From assembly GCF_905220365.1 (NCBI RefSeq), contig NC_061146.1, forward strand, positions 5,769,538-5,833,537: DNA of 64,000 nucleotides, given 5' to 3'. Of the stretch, positions 24,801 to 35,948 are shown one piece after another. How positions within the stretch are numbered: the first letter of the stretch is position 1; every line of letters begins with the position of its first letter. The translations under genes were made by a program, and so were the position numbers. The notes under the pieces were generated by a model. That model saw only the letters and a program-made list of their open reading frames with translations, was not told the origin of the DNA and did not search any database. Source of the DNA: Vanessa cardui. Lineage: Eukaryota; Arthropoda; Insecta; Lepidoptera; Nymphalidae.

Positions 24801-27800
24801 GTGAGCAGGAAGGCAGATCAAGCAAAAGGATCCACTTTATGGTAATTGATCACTTCGAACGAGACGATCGCCTCCGCGCTGACTTTGTGAAATCAGTCAA
24901 TAGGCCGAAGAATAAAAGATGTGAGGCATTACGATTGTTTTTACACAGGCCCATTTTAAACCTTACCAAAGATATACAAAGCAGTTACGTTACAAAATTA
25001 ACATAACTTATAATGCTTTGGTATCTTCATCTTAGAATTACACTAAGCTCTACCTCCAGTGTTGTCTTTGTGATGTCTTGTGATGATTATTACAACAAAC
25101 AAACAAACAACAACAACCTATAAATTACTGTATCACTGTACTTGTGCAAGTCCATATAGGCACCACCCAATCATCATGTATTCCATCGCCAAATAAGACT
25201 ACTCTTTGTTGTGTTATGTTTAAAGAGCAAGTTAGCTGGTGTAACTGCAGGCACAAAGGACATTGGAGATGGAAGCAATGACTAAAACTTTTTACGTAAT
25301 GTATATAGGCAGTCATGGCCACTTACCATCAAGTACAATGCTTCCATCCACCTACCTACGTTATATAAAAAAATAGATTTCTCGACTCGAATTGTTCCGG
25401 AGATATCCATAGGTGTTGAAGAGTTATAATCAATGATGTTGTAGTAAACAGATATGTCATTAACGCGAAAAAAGTGAAGACTAGAAAACGTCCTAATTGG
25501 GACGTTTGCCTTTAGTCGTTTTACGTAGTAATACGTTATAATACATCATAATTACGTAGTAATACGTTTTGCGTAATTGAAACATCTAGTTATCCTTTTA
25601 CTTATTGTTTTTATCAAGCTATCCTTTTTACTTTTAACGAAATGTAAAAATAAACTAGAATAAACGGTCCCCGGCGCGGCACACTATTTTCTGTTGTTTA
25701 GTATGGATATAACATATCTGTTTATTAGAATATCATTGGTTATAATCAACAAAAAAAACCTGTGAAGTGCACCTTAATAAAATTCAAAGAGTTTCCCGAA
25801 ACGGTCGCGCCTACGAATAAGCCATTACATATGTTACGAATTGTGCTACTTACGGTACAAAATATATTGGATAAGTGCATAGACGATTCGAACGAATTCG
25901 TTGTTATATATTTACACCTATATTATTTATGTTTAATGTTACTGGCCATTGCGAGTGATAGCAAAAACCGTTACTTAAAAAAAGAAAGTACAATTAAATG
26001 TCATGTATGTCTGGGAACGCGTCCTGACCTTTTTATTAAATAATTACAACCAGTATCGTATGCGATCGAAATTCAAAAGCTGTAAAGGGCGATTTTTTTT
26101 TTAAATTATAATATCAATGGAAAGCTGACTGCAATTTTTTTAATACTAATAAATTTATAGTTTAATACAAAGATATCACGTGAACTGCCTAAAGTAGACC
26201 TTAAAATTTGACGGTACTTTATTAATCAATTGAATTAATTAAACAGAGATATTACAAGTTTCCATTATTTTAAACTCCCAGCTCACTTCAAACTTGATAA
26301 ACCTTCTTGTTGTTTTTTTTTTAAATACTCTCCACTCAAATTCACTCGCCACGTGATTCGATACGGGGTCCATCTATTAAAATTGACTGACCTTTTTAAA
26401 ATCTCCATCCGGTTTTTCATCCTTTTCATCCTTAGAGTCGTCAGCGGGCCCGTCGTCTTCTTTACCGTTCGCCGTCGTTGACTTTGCGTCACCTGTGTTT
26501 AGAAAAAAAAAAACAATTATAGCACGAACATAAAAATACTTTATTCTTTGGAAGTATTTTTATATGTATTTTGTTGTAATCCATTGATGACAGACTTGCG
26601 GTTCAATATCATTATGACGATCATTATTAAAGAAATAAAAAGTACCAAGTATATAGACACAGACCAGACAATCCATATATGTATTTGTCAACCATATATA
26701 AACATATATCTTAACAAAAACTGTACGCACACGAAAATACATAACTCAATACCCAACTTCCCAAAAAAATTACATTTAACTAATAGTTAATACTATTTTC
26801 ATATAACTTTTTACAAAATATACTTATATAAAGTAATAGTATTTTGCTGTATAAAGCCAAAACATATAAACAATTTCCTTGAGTTACTAGTACCACCCAC
26901 TCATCAGTTATTATTCTACCGCCAAACAATAGTACTCAGTATTGTTGTGTTCCGGTTTGAAGGGTGAGTGAGCCAGTGTAACTACAGGCACATAATATCT
27001 TAGTTCCCATGGTTAGTGGCGCATTGACGATTTAAGGAATAGTTAATATTTCTTACAGCGTCATTGTCTATGGGTGATGGTGACCACTTACCATCAGGTG
27101 GCTTATATGCTCGTCCGCCAATCTATACCATAAAAAAAATAATCCTGTCTTCTCTGATCTAGGATAAAGAACTCTTTTTTAATTGCTGATAAGGCTCTTT
27201 GAACAACCCAAGGAAATAAACATCAGAGTTTTCGGGGAATGTAAGAAATGGTCATATTACAATGGGATGGTGATAACCACATCTCGACGGTTAATTTGTC
27301 AGATAAAATATTATGGTTTTTTTTCTATACTTGCACAAGGTTTGTTAACAGATACTCATTAGTAGCGCTGTCAACCAACTATTACATTAATTATATCGCC
27401 AAGACCGTGAAACGCGAGGCCGCTCGTGTGGTCAGACTCGAGATTATTTAATGTCATTTGATAGAAAACGAATAAAATTCTTCCGTTTTACAAAAGAGTT
27501 TAAAGAAAATTGTAATCTTTACGCATACTTCTGAGTCTATTAATAATAATAATTCACAAGGTAAATTATCATTTCATAGAGTATAATTTGACAAATTCAT
27601 ATTTATATTATATTGAGTCGAGATGGCCCAGTGGTTAGAACGCGTGCATCTTAACCGATGATTCCGGTTTCGCACCCAGGCAATATATAAGAGATCACTC
27701 GACAAACAGTCAGTTCGCTTTTGATTGTTCTTAATGTTTTCATGGTCTAACGTAACCAATATAAATATAACAAAACAACAATAGCAGCCTGTAAATTCCC

Positions 27801-30800
27801 ACTGCTGGGCTAATAATGGCCTCCTCTCCCTTTGAGGAGAAGGATTGGAGCATATTCCACCACGCTGTTCCAATGCGGGTTGGTCGAATGCACATGTGGC
27901 AGAATTTCGATGAAATTAGTCACATGCCGGTTTCGTCACGATGTTTTCATTCCGCCAAGCACGAGATGAATTATAATAATAAATTAAGCACATATAATAT
28001 ATATATATATACATAGTGGTGCTCGCCTGGATTTGAACCCGCAATCATCGGTTAAGATGCACGCGTTCTAACCATTGGGCCATCTCAGCTCTAGTTGTCT
28101 TGTAATGCGTGTCAATTGCTTTTTAACCGACTTCAAAAAAAAGAGGATATTCTCAATTCGACTGTATTTTTTATTTACGATTAACGATCGTACTCGCAAA
28201 GTTACAATTTTCACATTATAATTACGAAAAGTAATAAACATAACGAGGAAAACTAAGTTAGGTATGTATATTATAAATAAACTGAACCGACCAATTTAAA
28301 AAATGTATTACGTAAGACGGTAAGTACACAGCGAACCGGTTCACGAAATACTGGTTAAACTTATTATTCTTATGTAATGATAAAAAAAAACATACCTTTA
28401 TCTAAGCCAATGTTTATAATCAATTCATTATACAATTTAATTTTACAACCAAATCGATACACGTTTAAATTATAATTTTACGCAAAACATATTCTTTTAA
28501 CTTCGTTCAGAATAGAACGAGTTTGTTTCCATCGCGATACATTAGTCTAAAACAAATAAAACTATATCAAAATATGCAGCATCGTCGTTTAATGAGCTTT
28601 GTATGAAACTGAAAATTGAGAATGAACATATGTTTGTTTACTCTTTAAAATAAATAAATATATAGAAGTAAAGATAAAGACTTCAAATCTTTCAATTATT
28701 CTCTATTTGGATTAGCGTTTTGAAAGATAAACCAAAACATACAAAGATTAAAAGGTGCCGTTTAACCATGTAAAAGGCGCAAGTTCCATCCCCTGCAAAA
28801 AAACTATTTAATTGGGTGATAAAAACAGAATATTAATTTCAAACAACCAAGATGATGTCGATTTATGATGAATATAGTTGCAGTAACGATGTTTTGTATA
28901 TATAATGTAATATTTGTTGTTAATTTTAAAACCAATGGTTTAATAATTCATGTTAAAACCAGCGACATGAAAAAGCACACTGAAATGTAAATCCACAATG
29001 AAATGAAAAAAACGATACATATTCTTTTAATAAAACCTTTTTAGTAAACTATGCGTTATATATTATATAATTATGTTAATCTGATAACGTTAAACCTGTC
29101 TTTTGCGAATTGTATGAAATAATTTAGTAGGTACCTACTTTATTTATTTTTTATTAGATTTAGATTTTTTCTTTAATTTTATCTTATCCAATAAGTGGAT
29201 AAGGGAAGTCTATTAGTATTATAAAAAGATATCGAGTATGCAGATTCTTTTATACAAAACAAAATTGATAGCGCGAAATATAACTACCTAGCTATTTCTC
29301 ATATAACAATTACAAGTATTGATGATAATTATACTTAGTGGTATTGTTGTGTTCCGGTCTGAAGGGTGAGTGAGCCAGTGTAACTACAGGCACAAGGGAC
29401 ATATATATAATAATCTTGGTTCCCAAGGTTGGTGGCACATTGACGATGTAAGGAATAGTTAATATTTCTTACAGCTTCATTGTCTATGGGTAATGGTGAC
29501 CACTTACCAACATATAAGCTCGTTGGCCAACCTATACCAAAAAAAAATGATGATGATTGACGCACATAGTTGATATATAAGGTTTCGTAATGAAAAAATA
29601 ATGTATTATGCGTAAAATTATGATATGGTAAGCGACTTTATACTATGTAATGATGAAGTACTGCGGAGGTATTCAGTAAATAATCACTTCGAATCTCACT
29701 CGTGACATGTCGACAACCGACTTACTTATGATATGCCATTATAATACGTGTGTCCTATACAATTAATAATCAATGTATAAATGTCGCATATTACGTTCTA
29801 ACAATTCACGATCGAGTTAGTTCCTAGTTCATGTTCATAGAATACCACTACACGTATGTAATAAATAGGTTTAAACGATCTTGGGTTTCATTATTATTTT
29901 AATTCTCCTTATTTCATTTACTACTAATATTACTACTCTCATATTTACTCCAAATGATATCAAAATCTATCTAGCATATAAAACTTGTAGAATTATCCAA
30001 ACGATTATGAAATTAAACAAACATACACTATACTCAATATCGTTGGAATAATAACTAAATTATACGAAAACATTACACGGAGAAAGTTATAATTTGTAAA
30101 TAGGTTATGTTTTCTATTCAATATAATTATGTATTTAAAAATATTATTTTGTGTGTAACACCTACGTTGCGTTGTATGTGAAAGTTAAGGATACATTTAT
30201 ATTATTTGAAATATAAACAAGAAATTCACGTTAGCGGAGAAAATTGTGCTAACTTATCAACCGACTATAGTGAAAGGACAGTAATGCGAACACAACATAC
30301 AACAACAAAATATTAACAACCTTTAAATATTCCCACTGCTGGGTTAAAGCCTTTTATGGTATAGGTTGGCGGAAGAGCACATAGGCCACCTGATGGTAAG
30401 TGGTCACCATCACTCATAGACAATGAAGCTGAAAGAAATATTAACTATCCCTCACATCGTCAATGTGCCACCAACCTTGGGAACTAGGATGTTATGTCCC
30501 TCGTGCCTGTAGTTACACTGGCTCAGTCACCCTTTAAACCGGAACACAACAATACTGAGTAGGTACTGTTATTTGGCGGTAGACGGGCTTGCACAAAGCC
30601 CTACCACCAAGTAAGCCTCTTCTCCCTTTGAGGAGGTTTGTAATATATTCCACAATACTGCTCCAATGCGGGATAGTGGAATATGCTAATTAGACACCTG
30701 TAGGTTTCATCACGTTTTCCTTAGCCATCGAGCACGAGATGAATTATAAACACAAAGTGTAATGTAATGGGTATTATCCGTCTCCATTTCTTAAATGACT

Positions 30801-33800
30801 TAAGATATTCAAAATAAATCAGAATATACTTAAAATAAGTCGTTAATGCGATTGGTTGGTTTTTTTTGTGTTCCAAATTTAAATAAAAATGTTTTTTTTT
30901 TTTTTTTTTACCTCGATATAATTTGATTTGTCGTTTGACGTATAATCGGGGATTACATGAAGCTCCATAACCGAATCCGATAAAAGAAATATTTAATATA
31001 ATTTTGTTCTTGATGTATAAAGCATGTACTTGTACGAGGGGAGTAGCTAATTGCATTTCGAAGCTTTATTTTCTCTGATCATACCAAATAACTACGAATA
31101 TGGTCATAGATGAGATGACCCAGTGGTTGGAACGCGTGCATCTTAACCGATAATTGCGGGTTCAAACCCAGGCAAGCACTACTATATATATGTGCTTAAT
31201 TGTGTTTATAATTCATCTCGTGCTCGGCGGTGAAGGAAAACATCGTGAGGAAACCTGCATGTGTCTAATTTCATCGAACTTCTGCCACATGTGCATTCCA
31301 CCAACCCGCATTGGAACAGCTTGGTGCAATATGTTCCAAACCCTCTCATTAATGGAAGAGGAGGCCTTATCTCAGCAGTGGGAAATTTACAGGATGTTAG
31401 TTTACTACTTACTTTACTTTATGGTCAAAATAATGTTTTTTTTTTTTTACTTTTACAATTTCTAAACAAACCTTAAAGGTATCTCAAAACAGATAAAATA
31501 TTATTAACATATCTGTATACATATTCAGATTCGAGACTATATATCCATAGCATCTCTTAGTATACACACGTGTGTAACCAAGTCTCTCTAACTTTAGCAT
31601 TAGGTAAATATAGCTACAGTTTAAAGATAGTTATCGCTTCTCTTCACTCCAAATGGACGCAATCCTTACCCATGAATATAATCATGTTTTTTTTTAATAT
31701 ATGAGGTTAAAACATTAGTGCAAATTATAGCACTATTAAGTTAGAATTACATATATATTATTACATAGAAAATTTCCTTCAAAGACTAAACCAATATACG
31801 TAAAACTTATACCAGAATATGAAAAGCGTTGCGGAAAATGTTTAGTATATAAACATTATTAAAGTAGCTTACGTTTCAGACGATCTATGTGACAAGCGTA
31901 AAATTCATTTTCTTTAACAATGTCATTGTACCTATATATACAGAGAATAGGCTATTTGACTGGTTTTTAAAATCTATTTTATATTATTTAGTAGAGGTTA
32001 AGGAACCCAGTAAAAGTTGTTTATTTTATTTGCAGTACATATTTACCGAAAAATATCATATTAAAAATTCCATATTTAAATAACGCGCGAAAACGCTACT
32101 TGGACAATATGGCGCTGCAGTGGGGTCGGTGACGTCACTTTGATGTATTTTAATCTGTGGTACATATAGTAGAAAAGCAAGGTTTACAACAAAGTGACTT
32201 CATCATAAGCCCGGCCAATCAGGAGCGTTTTGTGTCACGTGACAAACGTTTGAAAAAATGCAAATTTTTGAATAAATTAAGTATTATTTTCAAGTTTCGT
32301 TAGTAAATAACCATTTTCAAACTCATAACTGATATACACTGATTACAATAATTCACAATCTATTTTTCGCATTGTCAAATAGCCTATTATATATTTAAAT
32401 TTAGAATACTATGATTATTTCATGATACTTCTCCAAAACCTGCACTATTATCACGAGCCGTATACATACCTAAACATAAAAAGATCGCTGATAAACGCGC
32501 AACAACAATAACTTGACCGATAAGACGGAGATCAAATATTGTAAGCATTATAACACGGTCGATATAATTATACAATTTTTATAACGAGATATAGTACGAT
32601 ACAACTTAGATGTAGCATCGGCAAAATTCGTAAAACCGATCGCATCCGAAATAAGTACGCCATCCCAAATTATCAACGTTTATTTCTTAAGTGAATCTGA
32701 TCTTTACACAAACGTTATAACTTGTACCTAATATCACGTCAATTTCCATGCACTTGGTTTTTCGGGTTGAACTGACACGAGAATCTATAGCGACAAATAT
32801 CGTCGAATGGCGCGATAGGGAGCTATTTCTATTGGTTGTGTAAATCGACATTAGTCGGTTTTATTGAATTTGCCGATGCTACATCAAAGCTGTGTCGTAC
32901 TATACCACATTCGAATTCGAAAATCGGTAATACTCGATACTAGAATTTGGACTTAATGAAATTATTGTTATTTCATTCCAATTTATAGAAAACAACAGAG
33001 ATGCATATACTCAAGGGTAAGGCTAAGAGCCCTTATACAGGGTGATCATAAACATGATATATGTGAAAACACAAGACAGTTCAGCGGTTGGGTATAGAAT
33101 CGACACCATTGGCTTGATGACCGAAGGCAATTTATTTCGCTATCTCTGTTTTACGCCATACGATAGAGAGAGGTAGCAATAGTTTTATTAGTTCTATCAA
33201 ATTAGTGTCGTGAAGAACAAATTTTTGTCGTTTAAAAAAAATGATATTGTACAATTAGTTTGTAAGTTTGAAAGATGACTTACACGGAAAATAAACATTA
33301 GCGACCTCATTTATAGAGGTCGTATATATCATTGACTGATATACAAAAGAAGAAGATAAAAGAAGTAATGGTAAAAATCTCTCTTTTTCTAATTTTTTTT
33401 CACCTTTTTTTCAAGTAAAATTATTTTTATTCTTTTCGTAACTTCATATGAATGAAGTTCTTAATACTTGGAGCTATTTCCATGTTTTTTTTTATTTTTT
33501 TTTTATTGTGAATTTGTAACATCGGATACTTGCTATTGGACCCGATAGATGGCGCTACCACTGAGATAGCAATTATAATTCTCATTTCATCCGGACTAGG
33601 TCAGGTGTATTAAGAATATAATATCTAATATGTTATCATTGTTTAGTTGTATTATATACATTTATATACATTGTATTATATACATAAAATTCACTCTTTT
33701 GATTTCAATAGTTCCAATTTTAAATCAAGTGAGTTATTTTCGAAAATCTATTGCAAACGTGCATCTTCTTGTAGAAGTTTTTTTGCATATTCATTTAGTA

Positions 33801-35948
33801 CATAGTTGTTTAAGTATTTATATTAATATATAATAAAAATAACAAAATGTAAATATTAACTTTTTATCCCATTTTTAATATTCTAATATCAATGAGACAA
33901 TTTTTTTTTAATGAAAATTAGAAAATGAATGACCATGATTTTTTTTTATTTTTCTTTTTGAAATGTCAATGACGTGTTAAACAGTAAGAATATGTACAAC
34001 CGTGAAAAAAAAATTAAGACAAGATGATGATGTAATTTTCTATAGTGTATTTGACTAACTATGTAAAGACAACAAAAATAAATTAAATCATATGTTGAAA
34101 GAAATATATAAATTATATGTGTGATACAAAAAATATATATATCAATGACAGATAATATAGGAGACCAAGAGTCCAACATGATCTTTATAGATTTGTTTTA
34201 AGTAATAATCAACAAAAAGGTTATTTACATTAAAATATAGTCAAATACTCTATATAATAATTGAATTTTTTTACTGGCAACACATGAGTCAAGCCCCAGG
34301 TTAGTGACGATGTAGATGACAATACAAACATGGCTGACCTTGCTGCTTGTCCTCGTGATCTACATCGGTGTTACCTTGGACCTCCGGCTCTTGGCTGTCA
34401 GCGACCGTCAGCGACTCACCCTTAGAATCCTGTGAGGATTCATCTTCTGTTGTCTGGCCATCGCCTGCACCAGATTTCTTGTCTTCATCCTGTATCAGAT
34501 ATTTTAAACAATATTAATTGTCATTAAAATATTAAAGAATTGTGATTGTAAATTATAATTTCTTATAGAAATTATTTAAATTAATATGCAATATTGTGTA
34601 CTTAGTATTGAATAAATACATACATAATTTTTACTATATTTTTCGGTAGAATAATACAAAACTATAACAACTTATAAGGACTTAACTATTTATACGCTAA
34701 TTATTTATATAATTGTATATTTATGTAAACAATAAGTTAAAATATGATACATATTCTATTTTTCATTGATTACATATAATATTACAAGTATGTTTAATGA
34801 CATTTTTTTTTAATATTTTGGTATGGACAGGTAACATTAGTTTTTAACTGACGATAATTAACATTGGAACCCTCTTAAGAGTATTCCATGTTTTTATTAA
34901 TTAACGCTAGTATACCTAATTAAATTGCATTTTTTTAATGTAATTACATGAAGATTGATTGTATTCCGCTATCAATTCTACATTAAAAATATCATTTGAT
35001 ATTTAAGTTATACATTATATTTTTCAAAATAACGCGAAATATACAAATAGTACAGAAAATTTACCTAGCAATCAATTCGAAATGTACACCATATTCCTAC
35101 TAGCGTCAACTCTTTAACGCGTCAAGCAATTATAAACTCTAACTCCTTACACTTAAGGCACATAGTTCAATACACAAATACTTACTACCGTATTGTCTAT
35201 GTCGTATACATAGAGCCGTCTACATAACAACTATGCAACGATATTGCCCAAAATATTAATTTAATTTTAAGGTCATATCATTTTGTTACGTCGAAAATGT
35301 ACGAAAATGATACAATATTTCACATTTGCGCACATGAAAAATTACAAGACGCAAAAAAAATCGACTAGAAAAACTAAAGAGGTCACCAATAAAGGCCCCA
35401 GACTGGGTTCTTTGGTTTTATTTACATCGCCCGTCGCGTTCGCAGCGTAAATAAGTAGGCGCGAAGCGACGGTTCAGTGGAATAACATCATATTACGATA
35501 CATTTGAATAGAAATTTCGCAAGAAACAAAATATCAAGGTCATGCGGATTTCCTATCAATGTCATATTATATCGTGCACATTTAACAAAGGCCCTGCAAT
35601 GAATTGCAAAGGGGCGGGGGTGCGAAATATGCGAAATATTGAAAATTATCCCATTAGAATCAGTTTCGATAACTGATTAAGACCGCATTCACAGTTTTAA
35701 ATGCGATATATTGACTAATATCACAACCCTCCGTGGCGTAGTTCCCGCGTTTAGCGGGAAGCGAACGTTCTGTCAGCCATGTTGAGACGCAGGCAAACAT
35801 TAGTGATATAACACGGAAATAACATCACTTCACAGCTCAATTAGTCCTTATTAGATGCACATTAATATAAAGAAAATTAATATAAATACATTTTTCACAA
35901 CTATACCTGATTGTCACTGATTTTTGCTTTATCGGTATCACCCGACAT
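11686..35948 (-). CDS. DEK: DEK chromatin-associated protein (15 exons)
   Basis: Exons in coding order: 35907-35948 (ATG at 35946-35948), 34339-34489, 26392-26492, 21003-21104, 20121-20221, 16776-16914, 16184-16312, 15886-16048, 15248-15412, 14310-14395, 13867-14022, 13554-13664, 12880-12997, 12420-12598, 11686-11850. Total 1908 nt, 635 residues; every phase fits. Residues 1-212 are acidic with long Glu runs. About 213-320 match the DEK pseudo-SAP/SAP core (KGIPLGHISNVEVSLSRFKT; QLRTMCEMLDLDKKG). About 365-581 are Ser/Glu/Lys-rich with AT-hook-like KRGRPAG and VGRPAKK. Residues 582-635 form the DEK C-terminal DNA-binding domain (DEEIKKYVKQILEG; VYSHYPDFDLAHKKDFI). DEK binds structured DNA and histones and has been linked to splicing. 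Introns hold many mobile elements, including a 3 kb LTR element. Confidence 0.93.
11947..12366 (-). repeat. SINE-B copy (minus) with internal insertion
   Basis: Starts at 'ggtggttgggctttgtgcaag' and ends at 'aacctataccataaaaa'. Between about 12032 and 12170 an extra ~130 bases rich in (AAT)n and poly-A interrupt it, making it longer than the ~280-base family norm. It lies between the last two DEK exons. Confidence 0.75.
13072..13374 (-). repeat. SINE-A copy (minus)
   Basis: Full-length minus-strand copy from the (CAA)n tail 'acaacaacaacagcctg' to the head 'ggaccatctcgac'. It lies in the DEK intron between exons 12 and 13. Confidence 0.8.
14110..14188. repeat. Long imperfect hairpin, small MITE-like
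   Basis: 'gacggatgctcttataatata' at the left is matched in reverse complement by 'tatattataagagcatccgtc' at the right, with AT-rich palindromic sequence between. The arms meet almost completely. It could be a minimal inverted-repeat transposon. Confidence 0.7.
14481..14812. mobile_element. MITE with GACACAAnTTAGATGTAGCATCGG-like ends
   Basis: The left end 'gacacaaattagatgtagc' pairs with the right end 'gacatctaagttgtgtc'. A second copy at 32602-32910 has the same ends and the shared inner block 'tggcgcgatagggagc' in reverse orientation. TA flanks are possible at the second copy, suggesting a mariner-type element, but this is unproven. Confidence 0.6.
14999..15226 (-). repeat. SINE-C copy (minus)
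   Basis: The reverse complement of the family seen at 24330 and 47918: a tRNA-like head with box B 'gggttcgcttccc', the body 'ttagttttctatgttgtctt', and end 'tgttgtctcatatt' followed by (TTA)n. It lies just beyond the donor side of DEK exon 9. Confidence 0.75.
15712..15850 (+). repeat. LINE 3'-end-like repeat
   Basis: Same order as the copy at 1129: 'gttgtctgtaagagattgct', 'agcgataagaccgcc', 'tgtgcaatagtg', then a run of 22 A. It lies in a DEK intron, 35 bases beyond the donor of exon 8. Confidence 0.55.
17059..17460 (+). repeat. 5' LTR
   Basis: Left copy of the direct terminal repeat. It is followed at 17461 by 'tcagaagtgggattgg', the expected primer-binding-site position; I could not assign a tRNA. 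Confidence 0.85.
18107..18710 (+). repeat. ~300-base tandem pair inside the LTR element
   Basis: Two units about 300 bases apart share 'ttttcgagatttacaggtttcata', 'gaaggtggtcggcag' and 'gcgctcgtgatcagcttcg'. The motif 'gtgcagagcacgcacc...cagaatg' within the unit also occurs just before the right LTR (19582-19611), so that edge has been copied several times. Confidence 0.75.
18818..18872 (+). repeat. Poly-A run
   Basis: About 54 consecutive A residues inside the LTR element, between its two tandem arrays. It could be an assembly-fragile homopolymer or a captured poly-A tail. Confidence 0.9.
18934..19382 (+). repeat. Three-copy tandem array inside the LTR element
   Basis: Units start at about 18934, 19068 and 19239 with 'agtgatacctctgagctaa'. 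They share 'cgcggatccttgatgtatcc' and 'ccatgagataccgt'. Unit length rises from about 134 to 171 bases, the longer ones gaining 'tatacaccacagatctacg'. No coding frame is apparent. Confidence 0.8.
19615..20017 (+). repeat. 3' LTR
   Basis: Right copy of the direct terminal repeat, nearly identical to 17059-17460, followed by the TATA flank. It ends about 104 bases before DEK exon 5. Confidence 0.85.
22519..22729. mobile_element. MITE with TACAGTCnGAGTAAGAAAA ends
   Basis: The ends 'catacagtcagagtaagaaaa' and 'cttttcttaccccgactgta' are inverted repeats. A related copy in opposite orientation lies at 40203-40399; both share 'ttgcgacgcaat' or its complement and 'agtaccttttg'. Confidence 0.65.
22960..23158 (+). 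mobile_element. Helitron-like fragment
   Basis: Shares 'caacggatttggatgcggttt', 'taatacatg', 'aatgtgaggtcgtgaa' and a terminal 'gaagtcggggtaggtcgctagta' with 61588-61843. The CTAG-type 3' terminus preceded by a GC-rich stem resembles lepidopteran Helitrons; this assignment is from memory of the family. Confidence 0.5.
23211..23776. mobile_element. pogo/Tigger-like element remnant
   Basis: The ends CAGTGTAAACTC and GAGTTTACACTG are inverted repeats flanked by TA on both sides. Inner copies of 'gttatagagttatcgttata' extend the symmetry. The ~565-base length allows only a transposase remnant. On the minus strand near 23410-23495 a short frame beginning MKKMVKW could be a trace of one, but this is weak. 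Confidence 0.6.
23921..24107. mobile_element. hAT-like MITE with perfect 8-base target duplication
   Basis: The ends CAATGGCGTAACTA and TAGCTACGCCACTG... (read as inverted repeats with small differences) are flanked by aatgtact at 23913-23920 and at 24108-24115. It is the same family as 5477-5699. The 8-base duplication is characteristic of hAT transposases. Confidence 0.8.
24140..24312 (+). repeat. Interspersed repeat ending in GTAACTTTCACAaTTATAA
   Basis: Shares 'gttttagagtgttggttgtc', 'caaattcggtt' and the terminal 'gagtaactttcacaattataa' with the reverse complement of 55825-55985. The class is uncertain: a Helitron or LINE end common in Lepidoptera. Confidence 0.5.
24330..24570 (+). repeat. 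tRNA-derived SINE-C copy
   Basis: The tRNA-like head has 'tggtcgagttgtgtgtacacc' and box B 'gggttcgattccc'. The body 'gatcagagtaatgtatgtgatg' ends in (TTA)n. The head folds only loosely as a tRNA; because it has relatives at 14999, 42680 and 47918, I call a SINE and not a tRNA gene. Confidence 0.75.
25133..25372 (-). repeat. Degenerate SINE-B copy
   Basis: Keeps the order 'gcaccacccaatcatcatg', 'cgccaaataa', 'tgtaactgcaggcacaaagg' and 'ggccacttaccatcaag', with many substitutions: an old copy. Confidence 0.6.
25431..25738. mobile_element. hAT-type MITE, copy 1 (8-base TSD gttataat)
   Basis: The ends CAATGATgttgtagtaaacagatatgt and acatatctgtttattagaatATCATTG form imperfect inverted repeats of about 30 bases. 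gttataat occurs at 25423-25430 and 25739-25746, an exact target duplication. Inside are 'cgtcctaattgggacg' and repeated 'acgtagtaatacg'. Sisters are at 41339 and 44273. Confidence 0.88.
26889..27136 (-). repeat. SINE-B copy (minus)
   Basis: From 'gtaccacccactcatcag' to 'ccaatctataccataaaaa', near full-length but lacking the outermost 'cttggtggtagggc' part. Confidence 0.78.
27615..27688 (+). repeat. SINE-A head fragment
   Basis: Only the tRNA-like head remains: 'gagtcgagatggcccagtgg' to 'cacccaggcaa', with a damaged box B. Confidence 0.7.
27771..28092 (-). repeat. SINE-A copy (minus)
   Basis: Full-length minus-strand copy, from 'aatagcagcctgtaaattcc' to 'gggccatctcagctct', including an AT-dinucleotide expansion near 27993-28012. 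Confidence 0.78.
29337..29547 (-). repeat. SINE-B copy (minus, partial)
   Basis: Starts mid-element at 'gtggtattgttgtgttccgg' and runs to 'aacctataccaaaaaaaa'. Confidence 0.75.
30308..30763 (-). repeat. SINE-A copy (minus) split by a nested SINE-B
   Basis: 'ttcccactgctgggttaaagcc' at 30332-30353 and 'cctcttctccctttgagg' from 30616 are adjacent pieces of one SINE-A element. The intervening 30355-30614 is SINE-B in plus orientation. The head of the SINE-A is lost after about 30763. Confidence 0.75.
30355..30614 (+). repeat. SINE-B copy nested in SINE-A
   Basis: Starts at 'ttatggtataggttggcgg' and ends 'gccctaccaccaagtaag'. It lies inside the interrupted SINE-A, so it inserted later. Confidence 0.78.
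31108..31400 (+). repeat. SINE-A copy
   Basis: 'gatgagatgacccagtggtt' head, box B 'gcgggttcaaaccc', end 'tttacaggatgtta'. Confidence 0.78.
31948..32386. mobile_element. ~440-base inverted-end element, copy 1
   Basis: The ends TAGGCTATTTGAC and GTCAAATAGCCTA are perfect 13-base inverted repeats. A second copy at 56321-56790 shares most of the interior, including 'tggggtcggtgac' and 'ggccaatcaggagcgttttg'. No reading frame; non-autonomous DNA transposon. Confidence 0.75.
32602..32910. mobile_element. MITE, second copy of the 14481 family
   Basis: The ends 'cgatacaacttagatgtagc' and 'gctacatcaaagctgtgtcg' are inverted repeats. The interior matches the reverse complement of 14481-14812 around 'gaatggcgcgatagggagc'. 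Flanks tatagta/tactata suggest a TA insertion site. Confidence 0.65.
34490..35906. other. DEK intron 1
   Basis: No exon or repeat was recognised. A GC-richer patch near 35380-35480 and 35730-35790 contains 'cccgcgtttagcggga', a small inverted repeat; it may be part of the regulatory region near the divergent promoter. Confidence 0.4.

Larger units (their letters stand above)
21105..26391. other. DEK intron 3: repeat-rich, no exon seen
   Basis: Contains the mobile elements listed separately at 22519, 22960, 23211, 23921, 24140, 24330, 25133 and 25431. Between 21105 and 22500 I see only AT-rich sequence. A 93-codon frame at 25762-26043 (plus strand) has no recognisable domain and looks like chance. 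Confidence 0.5.
26493..34338. other. DEK intron 2: repeat-rich, no exon seen
   Basis: This intron of about 7.8 kb holds SINE-A and SINE-B copies and two inverted-repeat elements (listed separately). A sequence near 28118-28175 containing 'ttttaaccgacttcaaaaaaa' looks like another lepidopteran element end. The stretches 28200-29330, 29550-30300 and 33000-34330 appear AT-rich with no supported feature. Confidence 0.5.

Noticed and set aside
25762..26043. 93-codon frame on the plus strand inside a DEK intron
   Set aside because: No recognisable domain, AT-rich composition like its surroundings, no sign of splice or promoter context.
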